From a virus, in the IMG/VR virus record IMGVR_UViG_3300037485_001705, positions 1 to 21,678 of that record: 21,678 nucleotides of DNA, one strand, 5' to 3'. This document shows positions 14,958-21,678 of this stretch, in pieces. The notes below the pieces were generated by a model. It was not told the DNA's origin. It saw only the letters and a list, made by a program, of their open reading frames with translations, and ran no database searches. The number at the start of each line of letters is the position of its first letter. The stretch's first letter is position 1. Made by a program: the position numbers and the translations under genes.

Positions 14958-15477
14958 CTTCTTCATTGTAAGCATCACATAATGAGGCCAACATTGACTC
15001 ACCATCCTTGAATATGAGATACTCTGACATTTTCATGAAAGTGTAACCTTCCTTTGCTTTCTCCTTGATGTATTTTTCAGTTGCCTTTAATATAAGGTCA
15101 TCACTGTAATCAGGATATTTGCGTTTAAAGAGTTCCATCTTACGCTCAATATTCTTAATATTACCTCTGACAGGTAGATTACCTGTCTTCACATTCACTG
15201 GAAATAATTCTCTGTATCTCAAACTGACATCTGTGACATCCTCCTTATTGGTAGGTGTCGTGTTGGTCTTTATCGGTAGAAATACATTCTTAATAAGATC
15301 CTTTCCAAGATCTGTAAGCTCACTTTTCGTATTAATATATCCTGCTTGCTCAAGAAAATTCATATTTGAATTATTCTTCCAATTCTCCTCTCCCCTGCTT
15401 CTGCTCCATAAGTAGAAAGCTTCGTTAGGTGTTACACCACCTACTCCCATCTCTTTTACATTAATACCTATTATCAT
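14917..15477 (-). CDS. Conserved phage replication-region protein, possibly helicase loader
   Basis: A 186-residue protein. The C-terminal half, YRELFPVNVKTGNLPVRGNI, then MELFKRKYPDYSDDLILKAT, then GYTFMKMSEYLIFKD and SMLASLCDAYNEED, matches a conserved protein found next to DnaB-like helicases in several phage groups. Its function is not established to my knowledge. Its overlap with the helicase gene suggests a partner, such as a loader, but that is inference from position. The N-terminal half is unremarkable. Confidence 0.65.
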   Translation of the reverse strand: MIIGINVKEMGVGGVTPNEAFYLWSRSRGEENWKNNSNMNFLEQAGYINTKSELTDLGKDLIKNVFLPIKTNTTPTNKEDVTDVSLRYRELFPVNVKTGNLPVRGNIKNIERKMELFKRKYPDYSDDLILKATEKYIKEKAKEGYTFMKMSEYLIFKDGESMLASLCDAYNEEDGGKQTAQWGRTV

Positions 15478-15478
15478 T

Positions 15479-15706
15479 TCATTTATTCTTCTTTTTTATA
15501 TCTCTCTCCTTAATATAATCAATTTTCTTTTGTTTAATACTTTTTATTTCTAAATTGATTATTTCTTTTTCTACTTCTACCCAATAATCACCTAACTCTT
15601 TTGTATCATTTGCGATACACATCATTATTTTAGTTTCAGCTATCTTTTTACAATACCTGAAATTATATTGAGAAGTTAGGATTGCTGCTTTCTCTACTGC
15701 TATCAT
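15479..15706 (-). CDS. Small basic hypothetical protein, 75 aa
   Basis: Unrecognised 75-residue helical protein with a strongly basic C-terminus (KSIKQKKIDYIKERDIKKKNK). It ends one base before the next gene and starts three bases after the FmdB-like stop. The basic tail might contact nucleic acid but nothing more can be said. Confidence 0.55.
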   Translation of the reverse strand: MIAVEKAAILTSQYNFRYCKKIAETKIMMCIANDTKELGDYWVEVEKEIINLEIKSIKQKKIDYIKERDIKKKNK

Positions 15707-15709
15707 CCT

Positions 15710-15880
15710 TTAAGTATTTGATTTTCTACCTCCTGTATTAGCACCATGAACAGCAGGTGCTGTACCTAAATATTTCTTCATAGCACTGTCACAACACACA
15801 TAACTCGGTGTGTCATTGATACCATGAAACTTCTCTTTTATTTTCTTGCACTTAGTGCATTGATAATCATATGTTGGCAT
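15710..15880 (-). CDS. FmdB-like zinc-ribbon protein, 56 aa
   Basis: Too short to stand out, this frame starts at the ATG at 15880 and ends with TAA at 15710. It begins MPTYDYQCTKCKKIKEKF, the classic start of FmdB-type single-zinc-ribbon proteins (CxxC at 8 and 11), with a second pair as C29-C30 rather than a clean CxxC. It shares a base with the stop of the next upstream zinc-ribbon gene (TAATG). The FmdB family is of uncertain function, perhaps regulatory. The degenerate second knuckle could mean altered metal binding. Confidence 0.75.
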   Translation of the reverse strand: MPTYDYQCTKCKKIKEKFHGINDTPSYVCCDSAMKKYLGTAPAVHGANTGGRKSNT

Positions 15881-16062
15881 TATTCCTCATAATATAATCC
15901 ATCTTTTTCATCAGCTTTCATTATATCAATAATAGCTTGTTTCTGTTTCTTCTTAGAAACATGTTCTCTTACACCACAATTAGGACATTTAGTACCTAAA
16001 GATACTATTTGAGCATCACATTTAGAACACCATACTTGTCCTCTTTTAGATTTACCTTTCAT
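15880..16062 (-). CDS. Small zinc-ribbon protein, 60 aa
   Basis: From the ATG at 16062 the protein reads MKGKSKRGQVWCSKCDAQIV and then KCPNCG, giving two CxxC knuckles (C12, C15, C26, C29), followed by a basic/acidic helix. An in-frame Met at 16080 would lie inside the helicase gene, whereas 16062 makes an exact ATGA overlap with the helicase stop and is preferred. The tandem of two zinc ribbons after the helicase suggests nucleic-acid binding but not a specific job. Confidence 0.75.
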   Translation of the reverse strand: MKGKSKRGQVWCSKCDAQIVSLGTKCPNCGVREHVSKKKQKQAIIDIMKADEKDGLYYEE

Positions 16063-17165
16063 GTTAATAACTTCAAACATTCATCAATACCATTACACTC
16101 AATTACATTGAATTCTTCCATTGGAAACTCATCTATGATCTTTTCATACCAAGTAACTTCTTGGCTACCTTGAGTTACAAACATGAATACATTTCCTACT
16201 TTATCACCATTTACTCGCAAACGACCAAGTTTTTGAGTATAGGATCCTGCATTTGAATAATAACTCATCATTATCACATTATCCAGTTTTTTAAGATTAG
16301 CCCCTTGTTGAAGGATCTTAAATGATCCTATCGTTCTTATATGCCCATCATCAAATTTCTGTCTTAATATAGTATTGATCTCATCCTGTTCCTTCTTACT
16401 TCTACCGTGTCTTGGTGAACTCACTACATTAGGAGTTACCTTCTCAAGTGCATCAAAATCATTATTGAACACTACTGTTTTACCACTAATTGCTTTAAGA
16501 AGCTTCTTACAGGCATCTATTTTAGAAGGTAATGAATATAGCATTTTAGCTCTTTTAGCCATTGCTAACTTTACAAGTCCCTCTTTCTTACTGTAAACTC
16601 CCTGATAGAATAGTCTCTCGTAATAATCATACATCTTTCGTTCAGTGGTCATGAAACGATTCTTCTGATTACCACCTTCCAGATTCTTAGTAACACCATC
16701 AAGATAATGTCTTATGATATAGATATTCAATTTCCTACCTATACCATCCTTCTGTGCATCAGCAATGCCGTATGAGTACACTACAGGGGCTATTTTCTTC
16801 ATCAAAGCCATTTTTGATACTTCCATACCATCAATGACATAAACTCTCTTAGATCTCACTGTAGCACTTAGTCCGAGAAGTCTATCGTAAGTATTCTTCT
16901 GATGATACTTAAAGTACTCACTGGAAAAATTATCATGGGCCTCATCCAGTACCGCTAACGCATGATGTTTTCCTTCCCATCTATAAGCAGATTGATAACA
17001 TGCAAACTCAAAATCAACATGAGATAGAGGATTGATACCAAAGAATTTTTGATATTCCAAAGCATCTTTCCTTACATCCATCTCACGTTGATTTGTCTCT
17101 GCAAGGAATAGAACCTTACTACCTTTGGGAAGATCTATCATTGCATCAAATGCTATGAACGTCTT
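16059..17165 (-). CDS. SF2 DEAD/DEAH-type helicase, exon 2
   Basis: Main part of a superfamily 2 helicase. Joined to exon 1 it makes a 401-residue protein. Exon 2 opens with KTFIAF, finishing Walker A, then VLFLAETNQRE (motif Ia region), LAVLDEAHDNF (DEAH, 107-110), LLGLSATVRS (SAT, 133-135), VVFNNDFDAL (motif IV), and IGSFKILQQGANL to YTQKLGRLRV (motifs V and VI, 344-350). Phage helicases of this type act in DNA replication, recombination or repair. A Met at 17141 looks like a start but lies eight codons into the exon. Stop and next gene overlap as ATGA (16059-16062). Confidence 0.88.
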   Translation of the reverse strand, partial: KTFIAFDAMIDLPKGSKVLFLAETNQREMDVRKDALEYQKFFGINPLSHVDFEFACYQSAYRWEGKHHALAVLDEAHDNFSSEYFKYHQKNTYDRLLGLSATVRSKRVYVIDGMEVSKMALMKKIAPVVYSYGIADAQKDGIGRKLNIYIIRHYLDGVTKNLEGGNQKNRFMTTERKMYDYYERLFYQGVYSKKEGLVKLAMAKRAKMLYSLPSKIDACKKLLKAISGKTVVFNNDFDALEKVTPNVVSSPRHGRSKKEQDEINTILRQKFDDGHIRTIGSFKILQQGANLKKLDNVIMMSYYSNAGSYTQKLGRLRVNGDKVGNVFMFVTQGSQEVTWYEKIIDEFPMEEFNVIECNGIDECLKLLT

Positions 17166-17408
17166 CAGTTTTGTTATCCTATAGGCTTTTTATCCCATAG
17201 TTCTTACAGTTCATTTCCTGCAAGCTCAGCATATATTTTCACCTTCAACTTAATGGTAAGGTGGAGATCACTCGTGGAGATATTTTATTCTATATTTTAA
17301 ACAATATAGTTTCAATCTCTATGCGTTACACTGATTCAGAATTATTATTTTCTGAATTTAGCACGGTATTAGGAGTCTCACCCTTCACCGTTTTTGATCC
17401 CTTATAAT

Positions 17409-18230
17409 TCAAGAAATTTCTCTCTCGAACGGCAATTTAATATAATTTTTTGTGTAATATATATCGTAATCTTCGTATAAACAATGTTCTTGATCTCTTA
17501 TTTTCTTGTAATAAAAACTTTTATTTTTACGTAAAAACTTACACAGAGCAGTTTTACTCAAAAAATAATAAATCTGATCATTATGTTTTACAATCAAATA
17601 TTTATCCTTATGATCTTTAAAATAATTTTTATATATATAATTTCTTATATCAAAAGTCTTTTTAAACTTAGTTATAGAAATAATAAATTGGTTTTTTGTA
17701 ATTCCATGTTCTGTATCAGGAAACCCTTTCATGTTTAAAAATTCCAAACATTCTTTTCTATTCCTACAACCCTTTATTAATTTGAAATTATATATATCGT
17801 AAACAAAATGTTTCTTCCAAGCATGTGTTTGTCTATAACAATCAATGATCCCTTCTTTGTATTTTAATTTTAATGTCTCACTAATTCGTTCTCTTACCTC
17901 TTGAGTTGGAGAATACCCTGTCATAGCAATAACATTTAAAACTTTATTATATTCAGGCTTCAATTTTGTTATATAGTATTGTTCTCTCGCAAATTGTTTC
18001 TCTAAATCACAAAATTCAATTACTTCATGTTCAAAACTATCTACTCCATATTTATTATATGAATATTGTAGATGTTTATTATGATGTCTGTTGTGTTTTA
18101 ATTCAAAGAAATGAGAATGCAATCTATCATATATATTCTTGGAAGATCCTATATAGATCTTATTATTTGTTTTATTGATTATTTTATATACCCCACAATT
18201 TTCATTTAGTAATCTATGATTTATTTTCAT
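17409..18230 (-). CDS. GIY-YIG homing endonuclease in the helicase intron
   Basis: From the ATG at 18230 (273 residues) the protein opens with NCGVYKIINKTNNKIYIGSS, the GIY (GVY) and YIG motifs, followed by KNIYDRLHSHFFEL with the catalytic-helix arginine, and NKYGVDSFEHEVIEF. A later TQEVRERISETLKLKYKEG is a NUMOD3-like DNA-binding repeat. A longer frame from a TTG at 18257 would use the promoter's own -7 element as codons, so 18230 is preferred. It would cut an intronless copy of the helicase gene near the insertion site and spread the intron. It has its own Bacteroidota promoter. Confidence 0.85.
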   Translation of the reverse strand: MKINHRLLNENCGVYKIINKTNNKIYIGSSKNIYDRLHSHFFELKHNRHHNKHLQYSYNKYGVDSFEHEVIEFCDLEKQFAREQYYITKLKPEYNKVLNVIAMTGYSPTQEVRERISETLKLKYKEGIIDCYRQTHAWKKHFVYDIYNFKLIKGCRNRKECLEFLNMKGFPDTEHGITKNQFIISITKFKKTFDIRNYIYKNYFKDHKDKYLIVKHNDQIYYFLSKTALCKFLRKNKSFYYKKIRDQEHCLYEDYDIYYTKNYIKLPFEREIS

Positions 18231-18246
18231 TTTATTTGTATTTCTA

Positions 18247-18278
18247 CAAATATACAAAATTTTTCACAGATTTCCAAA
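18247..18278 (-). promoter_or_regulatory. Bacteroidota-type promoter for the helicase-intron endonuclease
   Basis: On the minus strand TTTG (18275-18278) is followed by exactly 20 bases and TATATTTG (18247-18254), the -33/-7 form of primary sigma factor promoters of Bacteroidota. The ATG lies 16 bases downstream of the -7 element, giving a short leader. It lies inside the intron, so the endonuclease can be expressed without the helicase transcript. Confidence 0.75.
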
Positions 18279-18297
18279 TATTATATTAATTTTAGTC

Positions 18298-18396
18298 ACC
18301 TCCCCCGGTATTTAATTCGATAGTTCCGCGATAACCCTTATCTCTCCATGCTTTACCTGCCTCAAGTTGTACTTCTCTTTTTCTGTTATCCAACAT
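18298..18396 (-). CDS. SF2 helicase, exon 1 (33 codons)
   Basis: The first exon is easily missed because it is only 99 bases. The ATG at 18396 begins MLDNRKREVQLEAGKAWRDK and ends with LNTGGG, leading straight into KT of exon 2 (Walker A TGGGKT). On the raw sequence the frame runs only two more bases of sense before a TGA-type halt, so without splicing the helicase has no ATP-binding loop. The start overlaps the metallophosphoesterase stop by 11 nt. An upstream in-frame TAG confirms this is the only ATG. Confidence 0.88.
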
Positions 18397-19093
18397 GATG
18401 ATCTACTTCTAACCCTACATTACGGATATTCATTATACTCTTAAGTTCATGATATGAATATGGTCTGAACTCTTTGTGAGTGTCAAAACCAACATCCATA
18501 GTCCTATAACTCTTAATATAATACTGATCTCCTATCCATTGTGGGTTTGATATTTCAGGGGTCATTTGATCTAAAGTCCCATGAGAATGACCGTATAACA
18601 TCCATGCACCCTTATGACTATTATGCCATACTCTCATTGCATAATGAGATAATACTATATTCTGCTTATGAGGACTTACTCCACGTTCGATAGGAGATTC
18701 TTCAATAATGAACAATTCCTTATATTCACTTACAGAAGAGAATATCTCTTGAACATTATCTTCATTCCTTCGGATCTCCTGATCATGATTACCCATTATC
18801 AAATGAACATTCTTACACTTGATATTATTTCTAAACTTACGGATATTGGTAACAGCTTCATTATCTTTATAGTTTCCAAAAGACCAATCTCCTAAACAGA
18901 ATAATATATCATTTGAACATACCGTATTGTTTATGTTATTCACCAATTGAGCATCATGTGCTACAAGAGTATCAAAAGGTCTACAACTACGTTTATTTTC
19001 CCAATTGAATGTTCCTCTGACTATTCCTGCATGTCCATAATGCGGGTCACTACAAAAGAATACATTTTGATTTTTACTTAATTGTATTTTCAT
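18386..19093 (-). CDS. Calcineurin-like metallophosphoesterase
   Basis: A 235-residue metallophosphoesterase with the whole motif set: CSDPHYGH (D16, H18), LGDWSFG (68-72), MGNHDQE (101-104), LSHYAMR (149-150) and YGHSHGT (168-171). These residues hold two metal ions in the calcineurin-like phosphoesterase fold. The family acts on phosphoesters of nucleotides, nucleic acids or proteins; the substrate cannot be told. In phages such genes are common in DNA-metabolism blocks. It is coupled to the polymerase gene by ATGA (19090-19093) and overlaps the helicase exon 1. Confidence 0.87.
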   Translation of the reverse strand: MKIQLSKNQNVFFCSDPHYGHAGIVRGTFNWENKRSCRPFDTLVAHDAQLVNNINNTVCSNDILFCLGDWSFGNYKDNEAVTNIRKFRNNIKCKNVHLIMGNHDQEIRRNEDNVQEIFSSVSEYKELFIIEESPIERGVSPHKQNIVLSHYAMRVWHNSHKGAWMLYGHSHGTLDQMTPEISNPQWIGDQYYIKSYRTMDVGFDTHKEFRPYSYHELKSIMNIRNVGLEVDHHVG

Positions 19094-19690
19094 AATTTCT
19101 CTAATATCTTGTTACATTCGTTTATATAATATTTGTAATTGATGTCATAAGGCTCTTCAAATTTCCTATTGAACATGGTCACATTATGACCTGCTTCAAT
19201 ATAGGATATTCTTTCCTTATCAACCGATACATCTTCTGTAATATCAAATATGCTCATTTGATTTGGAAACTTCTGCTTATGTTTTTCAACAGTACTCATC
19301 ATATCGGTATCAGGTGGTAATATCTTACGCATTCTTACACCTTTATTTGATACGAAATATCTATTGGTCTTTGGTAATGGAGTTATTGTATGAACACCAT
19401 TTATTACCTGTTCAGTATCATAACGAGCACCACCTCTTGCACGTTTAGTTCCGCAGAAATCAAATATACCATATGATATACATGGTTTTCCATCTATCAT
19501 AAGATCATCATATTGATCAACATTAAGATGATCCATAATGGTATCTTTAGGTGATATACCATATAGACAAGCTCTTGCTACTGCAATAGGTACTATTCTA
19601 TGAGAATGATCCTTATGCCACATCTTATCTATTTCAAAAGATCCTTTGAACTTACAACTTCCTTTAGTAGTTACAGCCATATAATTATTA
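19090..19690 (-). CDS. Family B DNA polymerase, exon 2 (C-terminal)
   Basis: Joined to exon 1 after the codon GT|T, the reading is KDVNNYMAVTTKGSCKFKG, the K-x-x-N-Y motif found after motif C in family B polymerases, followed by FEIDKMWHKDHSHRIVPIAV and the thumb region. A Met at 19680 looks like a start but is three codons after the true join. The exon ends at 19090 with an ATGA overlap to the phosphoesterase. The C-terminus lacks the extra domains of cellular polymerases. Confidence 0.87.
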
Positions 19691-19729
19691 CTATTTGTTC
19701 CTCAATTTCTTAAGGATACGGACTATATC

Positions 19730-20353
19730 TTAAAGTCGTATTCTTTCTACAATCATTTCTTTATAAGTAACAACATCTTGTTTTTTTCTATGAAAAGATG
19801 AGTAAACTGCTGTCCAACCTTTTTCTTTCAACTCTTGGTGTGAATATCTTATACCATTTATATTATAAATATAACGAGTAAGAGTTTTAGAAAAAAGTTT
19901 AGATTGCGTTTGTCGATCTCTGTTTTTCCAAGATTTTTTTAACTTATCACTATGTGTATCACGTTTTCCTTCAGACCATTCTTTTTTTAAACGATCTGAA
20001 ATCTTTTTTCGTGTTTTTTCATGACAAATCATACCTGTTTTAGAATCGAGACGAAGATTATACCCTTTATTTGTGCTATCATAGAATTTTATCCAATATA
20101 ACTCACGTTGGGCAATTAGTGTCTCATTAAAATCAAGTTGTTCAAGAATATCATAATCAAAAGAATCTCTACCATATTTATTCCATGAATTTTGCAAATA
20201 AGCATTTTCTGCTTTTTTATTATTTTTCATATGATAAATGTGTTGATGAATTCTTTTATAGATATTTTTTGATTTACCTATATAGTATTTACCGTTTATT
20301 TTATTGATAATTCGATAAATTCCACAAAATTGATGTTTTGGATTTGCTTTCAT
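19730..20353 (-). CDS. GIY-YIG homing endonuclease in the polymerase intron
   Basis: A 207-residue endonuclease. It opens FCGIYRIINKINGKYYIGKS, the GIY and YIG motifs, then NIYKRIHQHIYHM with the catalytic arginine. A KTRKKISDRLKKEWSEGKRD and DKLKKSWKNRDRQTQS stretch follows, NUMOD3-like DNA-binding repeats. It cuts intronless polymerase genes to spread the intron. The start ATG follows its own -7 promoter element by only three bases, so its mRNA may be leaderless. Confidence 0.87.
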   Translation of the reverse strand: MKANPKHQFCGIYRIINKINGKYYIGKSKNIYKRIHQHIYHMKNNKKAENAYLQNSWNKYGRDSFDYDILEQLDFNETLIAQRELYWIKFYDSTNKGYNLRLDSKTGMICHEKTRKKISDRLKKEWSEGKRDTHSDKLKKSWKNRDRQTQSKLFSKTLTRYIYNINGIRYSHQELKEKGWTAVYSSFHRKKQDVVTYKEMIVERIRL

Positions 20354-20357
20354 ATTG

Positions 20358-20389
20358 CAAATATACGCAATATAATTATTAAAAGCAAA
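20358..20389 (-). promoter_or_regulatory. Bacteroidota-type promoter for the polymerase-intron endonuclease
   Basis: Minus strand TTTG (20386-20389), 20 bases, then TATATTTG (20358-20365). The same boxes and same spacing are seen in the helicase-intron promoter although the two introns differ. The ATG follows almost at once, pointing to a very short or absent leader. Confidence 0.75.
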
Positions 20390-20644
20390 TCAAATACGAA
20401 CTTTCCTTGCGTTTCCAGACAAATTTAACAATTTGTTAACATTTGAATGTACTCTACTCCTTTCCACAATAATTATTGTGTAGTTTCGATAGTCTCTGAA
20501 CCTTATCCATTTCAGGATCTTGGCTGCTGATTGTCCAATCTTTTTATTTTTTTAACTTTCAAGCTTATCTTTTCAGATTACTTTGTAGTATAAAAAGTTC
20601 TAAGGAGTTTCCAGCAATTAACAAGGTTAAGACGCTAACAATTA

Positions 20645-21678
20645 ACGTCTTTAATAAACATACTCTTATAGTAAGCATCTTCTAATTCCAATGATGTCAT
20701 CTTTTCCCACTCAGAGCGTATGATATTTATTTCATCAGCATACTTCCTTGATACAAGTACTGTTACTCCATCTGTATTTGCCTGTAGTAATTGAGCATCA
20801 GTACGTAATAGTATCATTTCAGTAAGCATTGTAAGTAACAACTGACCGTTCACTGTAATGAACATAGTGAACTGTGGATCATAAAGATATGAATATACAT
20901 CATTACTCCGTCCATAAACACAGTTAAGTGCAATCTTAATTCCATAATTCTCAGGAGTACCCTTTGCATATTGTGCTCTTTGGTCATACAAATTCTCATA
21001 TACCTCATAGAATGCTTTACCTAAATGTTGTGGAGCTTTCTTATTGCGTATTGCAAGATTCGGATAAAATGATTTTACGTCTAAATCGAGGATCATCTTA
21101 TTCTCAGTATCATGATATGAACCACTATCTATACAAGCATGTATTCCACCAGTTCCATATTCATATGTTATACTTTTGAACTGTTGTTGAAAATCAATAT
21201 CTCCTTTAGTATTATTGACAATGGTATTCTTAAATTTATCTAATACATTATTGAATTCTTGAGTATTAAAATGAACATATGGTAATATTTGACTTTTAAG
21301 ATCAATACCTTTTCTATGTGTACGTAATTTCTTTATTTCCCATTTTGGGATATCCATCTTTTGATCAATAAATTTCAATACAATATCAGAACCCATCTTA
21401 GCATCACTTGCATTGATAAGATCTAACTTATATGCTTTAGATAATCCAATACGCATACTGATCTCACTTTTAGATGCTTCATAGAACAATTTAGTAGCTC
21501 TGACATCATGATGACAATAATCTACTATTTCTCTTACTTTATCAGCAGTTACATATTCATCAGGGGGATATGGTAGATCTTCTATTGAATCCATTCTCAA
21601 TGCAACCTCTATATGTTTGAGCGAGGTTCTCCGTGCCACATTTCCGAAGTGGAATATTTGAAATAGATCCAACTGAGG
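20645..21678 (-). CDS. Family B DNA polymerase, exon 1 (5' end outside window)
   Basis: The frame is open to the window end (reading PQLDLF before the Met at 21672), so the N-terminal exonuclease half is mostly missing. Visible, numbered from that Met: exonuclease ExoIII-type VDYCHHDVRATKLFYEAS (50-67), YGTGG linker (172-176), motif A LDLDVKSFYPN (D198), motif B KIALNCVYG (246-254) and motif C QANTDGVTV (D301). Motif C reads NTDG instead of the usual DTDS, with the first acidic residue replaced by Asn. This replicative enzyme copies the phage genome. The frame runs only a codon or so past the 5' splice site before a stop, so splicing is needed for the complete protein. Confidence 0.88.

Larger units (their letters stand above)
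17166..18297 (-). ncRNA. Group I intron in the SF2 helicase gene (1132 nt, GIY-YIG ORF)
   Basis: Exon 1 ends in T (18298) and the intron ends in G (17166); joining them gives TGGGKTFIAF, a perfect Walker A. The 3' part (17166-17408) has an ACGGTGAAGGG...ACCGTGCTAAATT core like phage T4 td introns (P4-P5-P6 area, subgroup IA2), a GCAU/AUGC P7, then two hairpins near the end: CTTGCAG/CTGTAAG and CTATGGG/CCTATAG (P9-type). This differs from the core of the other two introns, so it arrived separately. The endonuclease ORF lies between the 5' splice site and P4. I could not draw a convincing P1. Confidence 0.8.
19691..20644 (-). ncRNA. Group I intron in the DNA polymerase gene (954 nt, GIY-YIG ORF)
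   Basis: Exon 1 ends in T (20645) and the intron ends in G (19691). P1 is exact: exon AAGACGU pairs with intron GCGUCUU over seven bases with the required G-U at the junction, and the UUA just before it can pair with the first bases of exon 2 (P10). The core has TTGCTGGAAACTCC, ACAATCAGCAGCC (P4 side), GGTTCAGAGACTAT and AAGATATAGTCC (P7 GACUAU/AUAGUC), and a P9-type TCCTT/GAGGA near the end. The endonuclease ORF sits in the P8 region. The core closely matches the JAB intron. Confidence 0.92.

Noticed and set aside
17259-17280. Direct repeat GTGGAGAT in the helicase intron
   Set aside because: Only two short copies within structured RNA; no sign of a CRISPR array or mobile-element end.

Overview
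The window looks like part of the genome of a tailed bacteriophage of Bacteroidota. It is AT-rich, every convincing gene lies on the minus strand, and genes are packed with ATGA or TAATG stop/start overlaps. Shine-Dalgarno sequences are not evident. Both intron-borne endonuclease genes are preceded by the Bacteroidota promoter form TTTG-N20-TATATTTG. No virion structural genes are visible: this is a replication, recombination and nucleotide-metabolism block, transcribed from high to low coordinates.

Layout in transcription order. (1) 21678-19090: family B DNA polymerase (5' end outside the window), interrupted by a 954-nt group I intron with a GIY-YIG endonuclease gene. (2) 19093-16059: metallophosphoesterase, then an SF2 helicase whose Walker A loop is split by a 1132-nt group I intron with a second GIY-YIG gene. 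(3) 16062-13815: two small zinc-ribbon proteins, two conserved unknowns and a DnaB-like helicase. (4) 13740-10305: Sak4/RecA-like ATPase, a conserved unknown, an SSB-like protein with a DELPW tail, a TOPRIM primase and a Holliday-junction-resolvase-like nuclease. (5) 10357-9720: an exported 3D-domain protein and a small unknown. (6) 9718-5598: a ubiquitin-like conjugation cassette in the order Ubl, E2-like, JAB/JAMM peptidase, E1/ThiF-like. (7) 5601-3002: two small unknowns, a PD-(D/E)XK exonuclease and two more unknowns. (8) 2999-1: a DUF7666-like/nucleotidyltransferase-like fusion, small unknowns, a MazG-like pyrophosphohydrolase, a DUF3310-like protein, three small unknowns and the start of a ribonucleotide reductase large subunit.

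The most notable system is the phage-encoded ubiquitin-like cassette inside the DNA replication module. Its JAB gene looks broken on raw reading, but removing a 478-nt group I intron rebuilds a perfect HxHx7SxxD JAMM motif; the intron sits between the second motif histidine and the next residue. The Ubl has an internal Gly-Gly followed by a 112-residue tail, so the JAB peptidase could be its maturation enzyme. A strong intrinsic terminator separates the Ubl gene from the E2-JAB-E1 genes and would leave Ubl in excess.

All three introns obey the group I rule (exon ends in U, intron ends in G), and each interrupts codons for a catalytic motif: JAMM, Walker A, and the polymerase KxxNY region. Simple ORF calling misplaces the start of all three downstream exons and misses the 33-codon first exon of the helicase.
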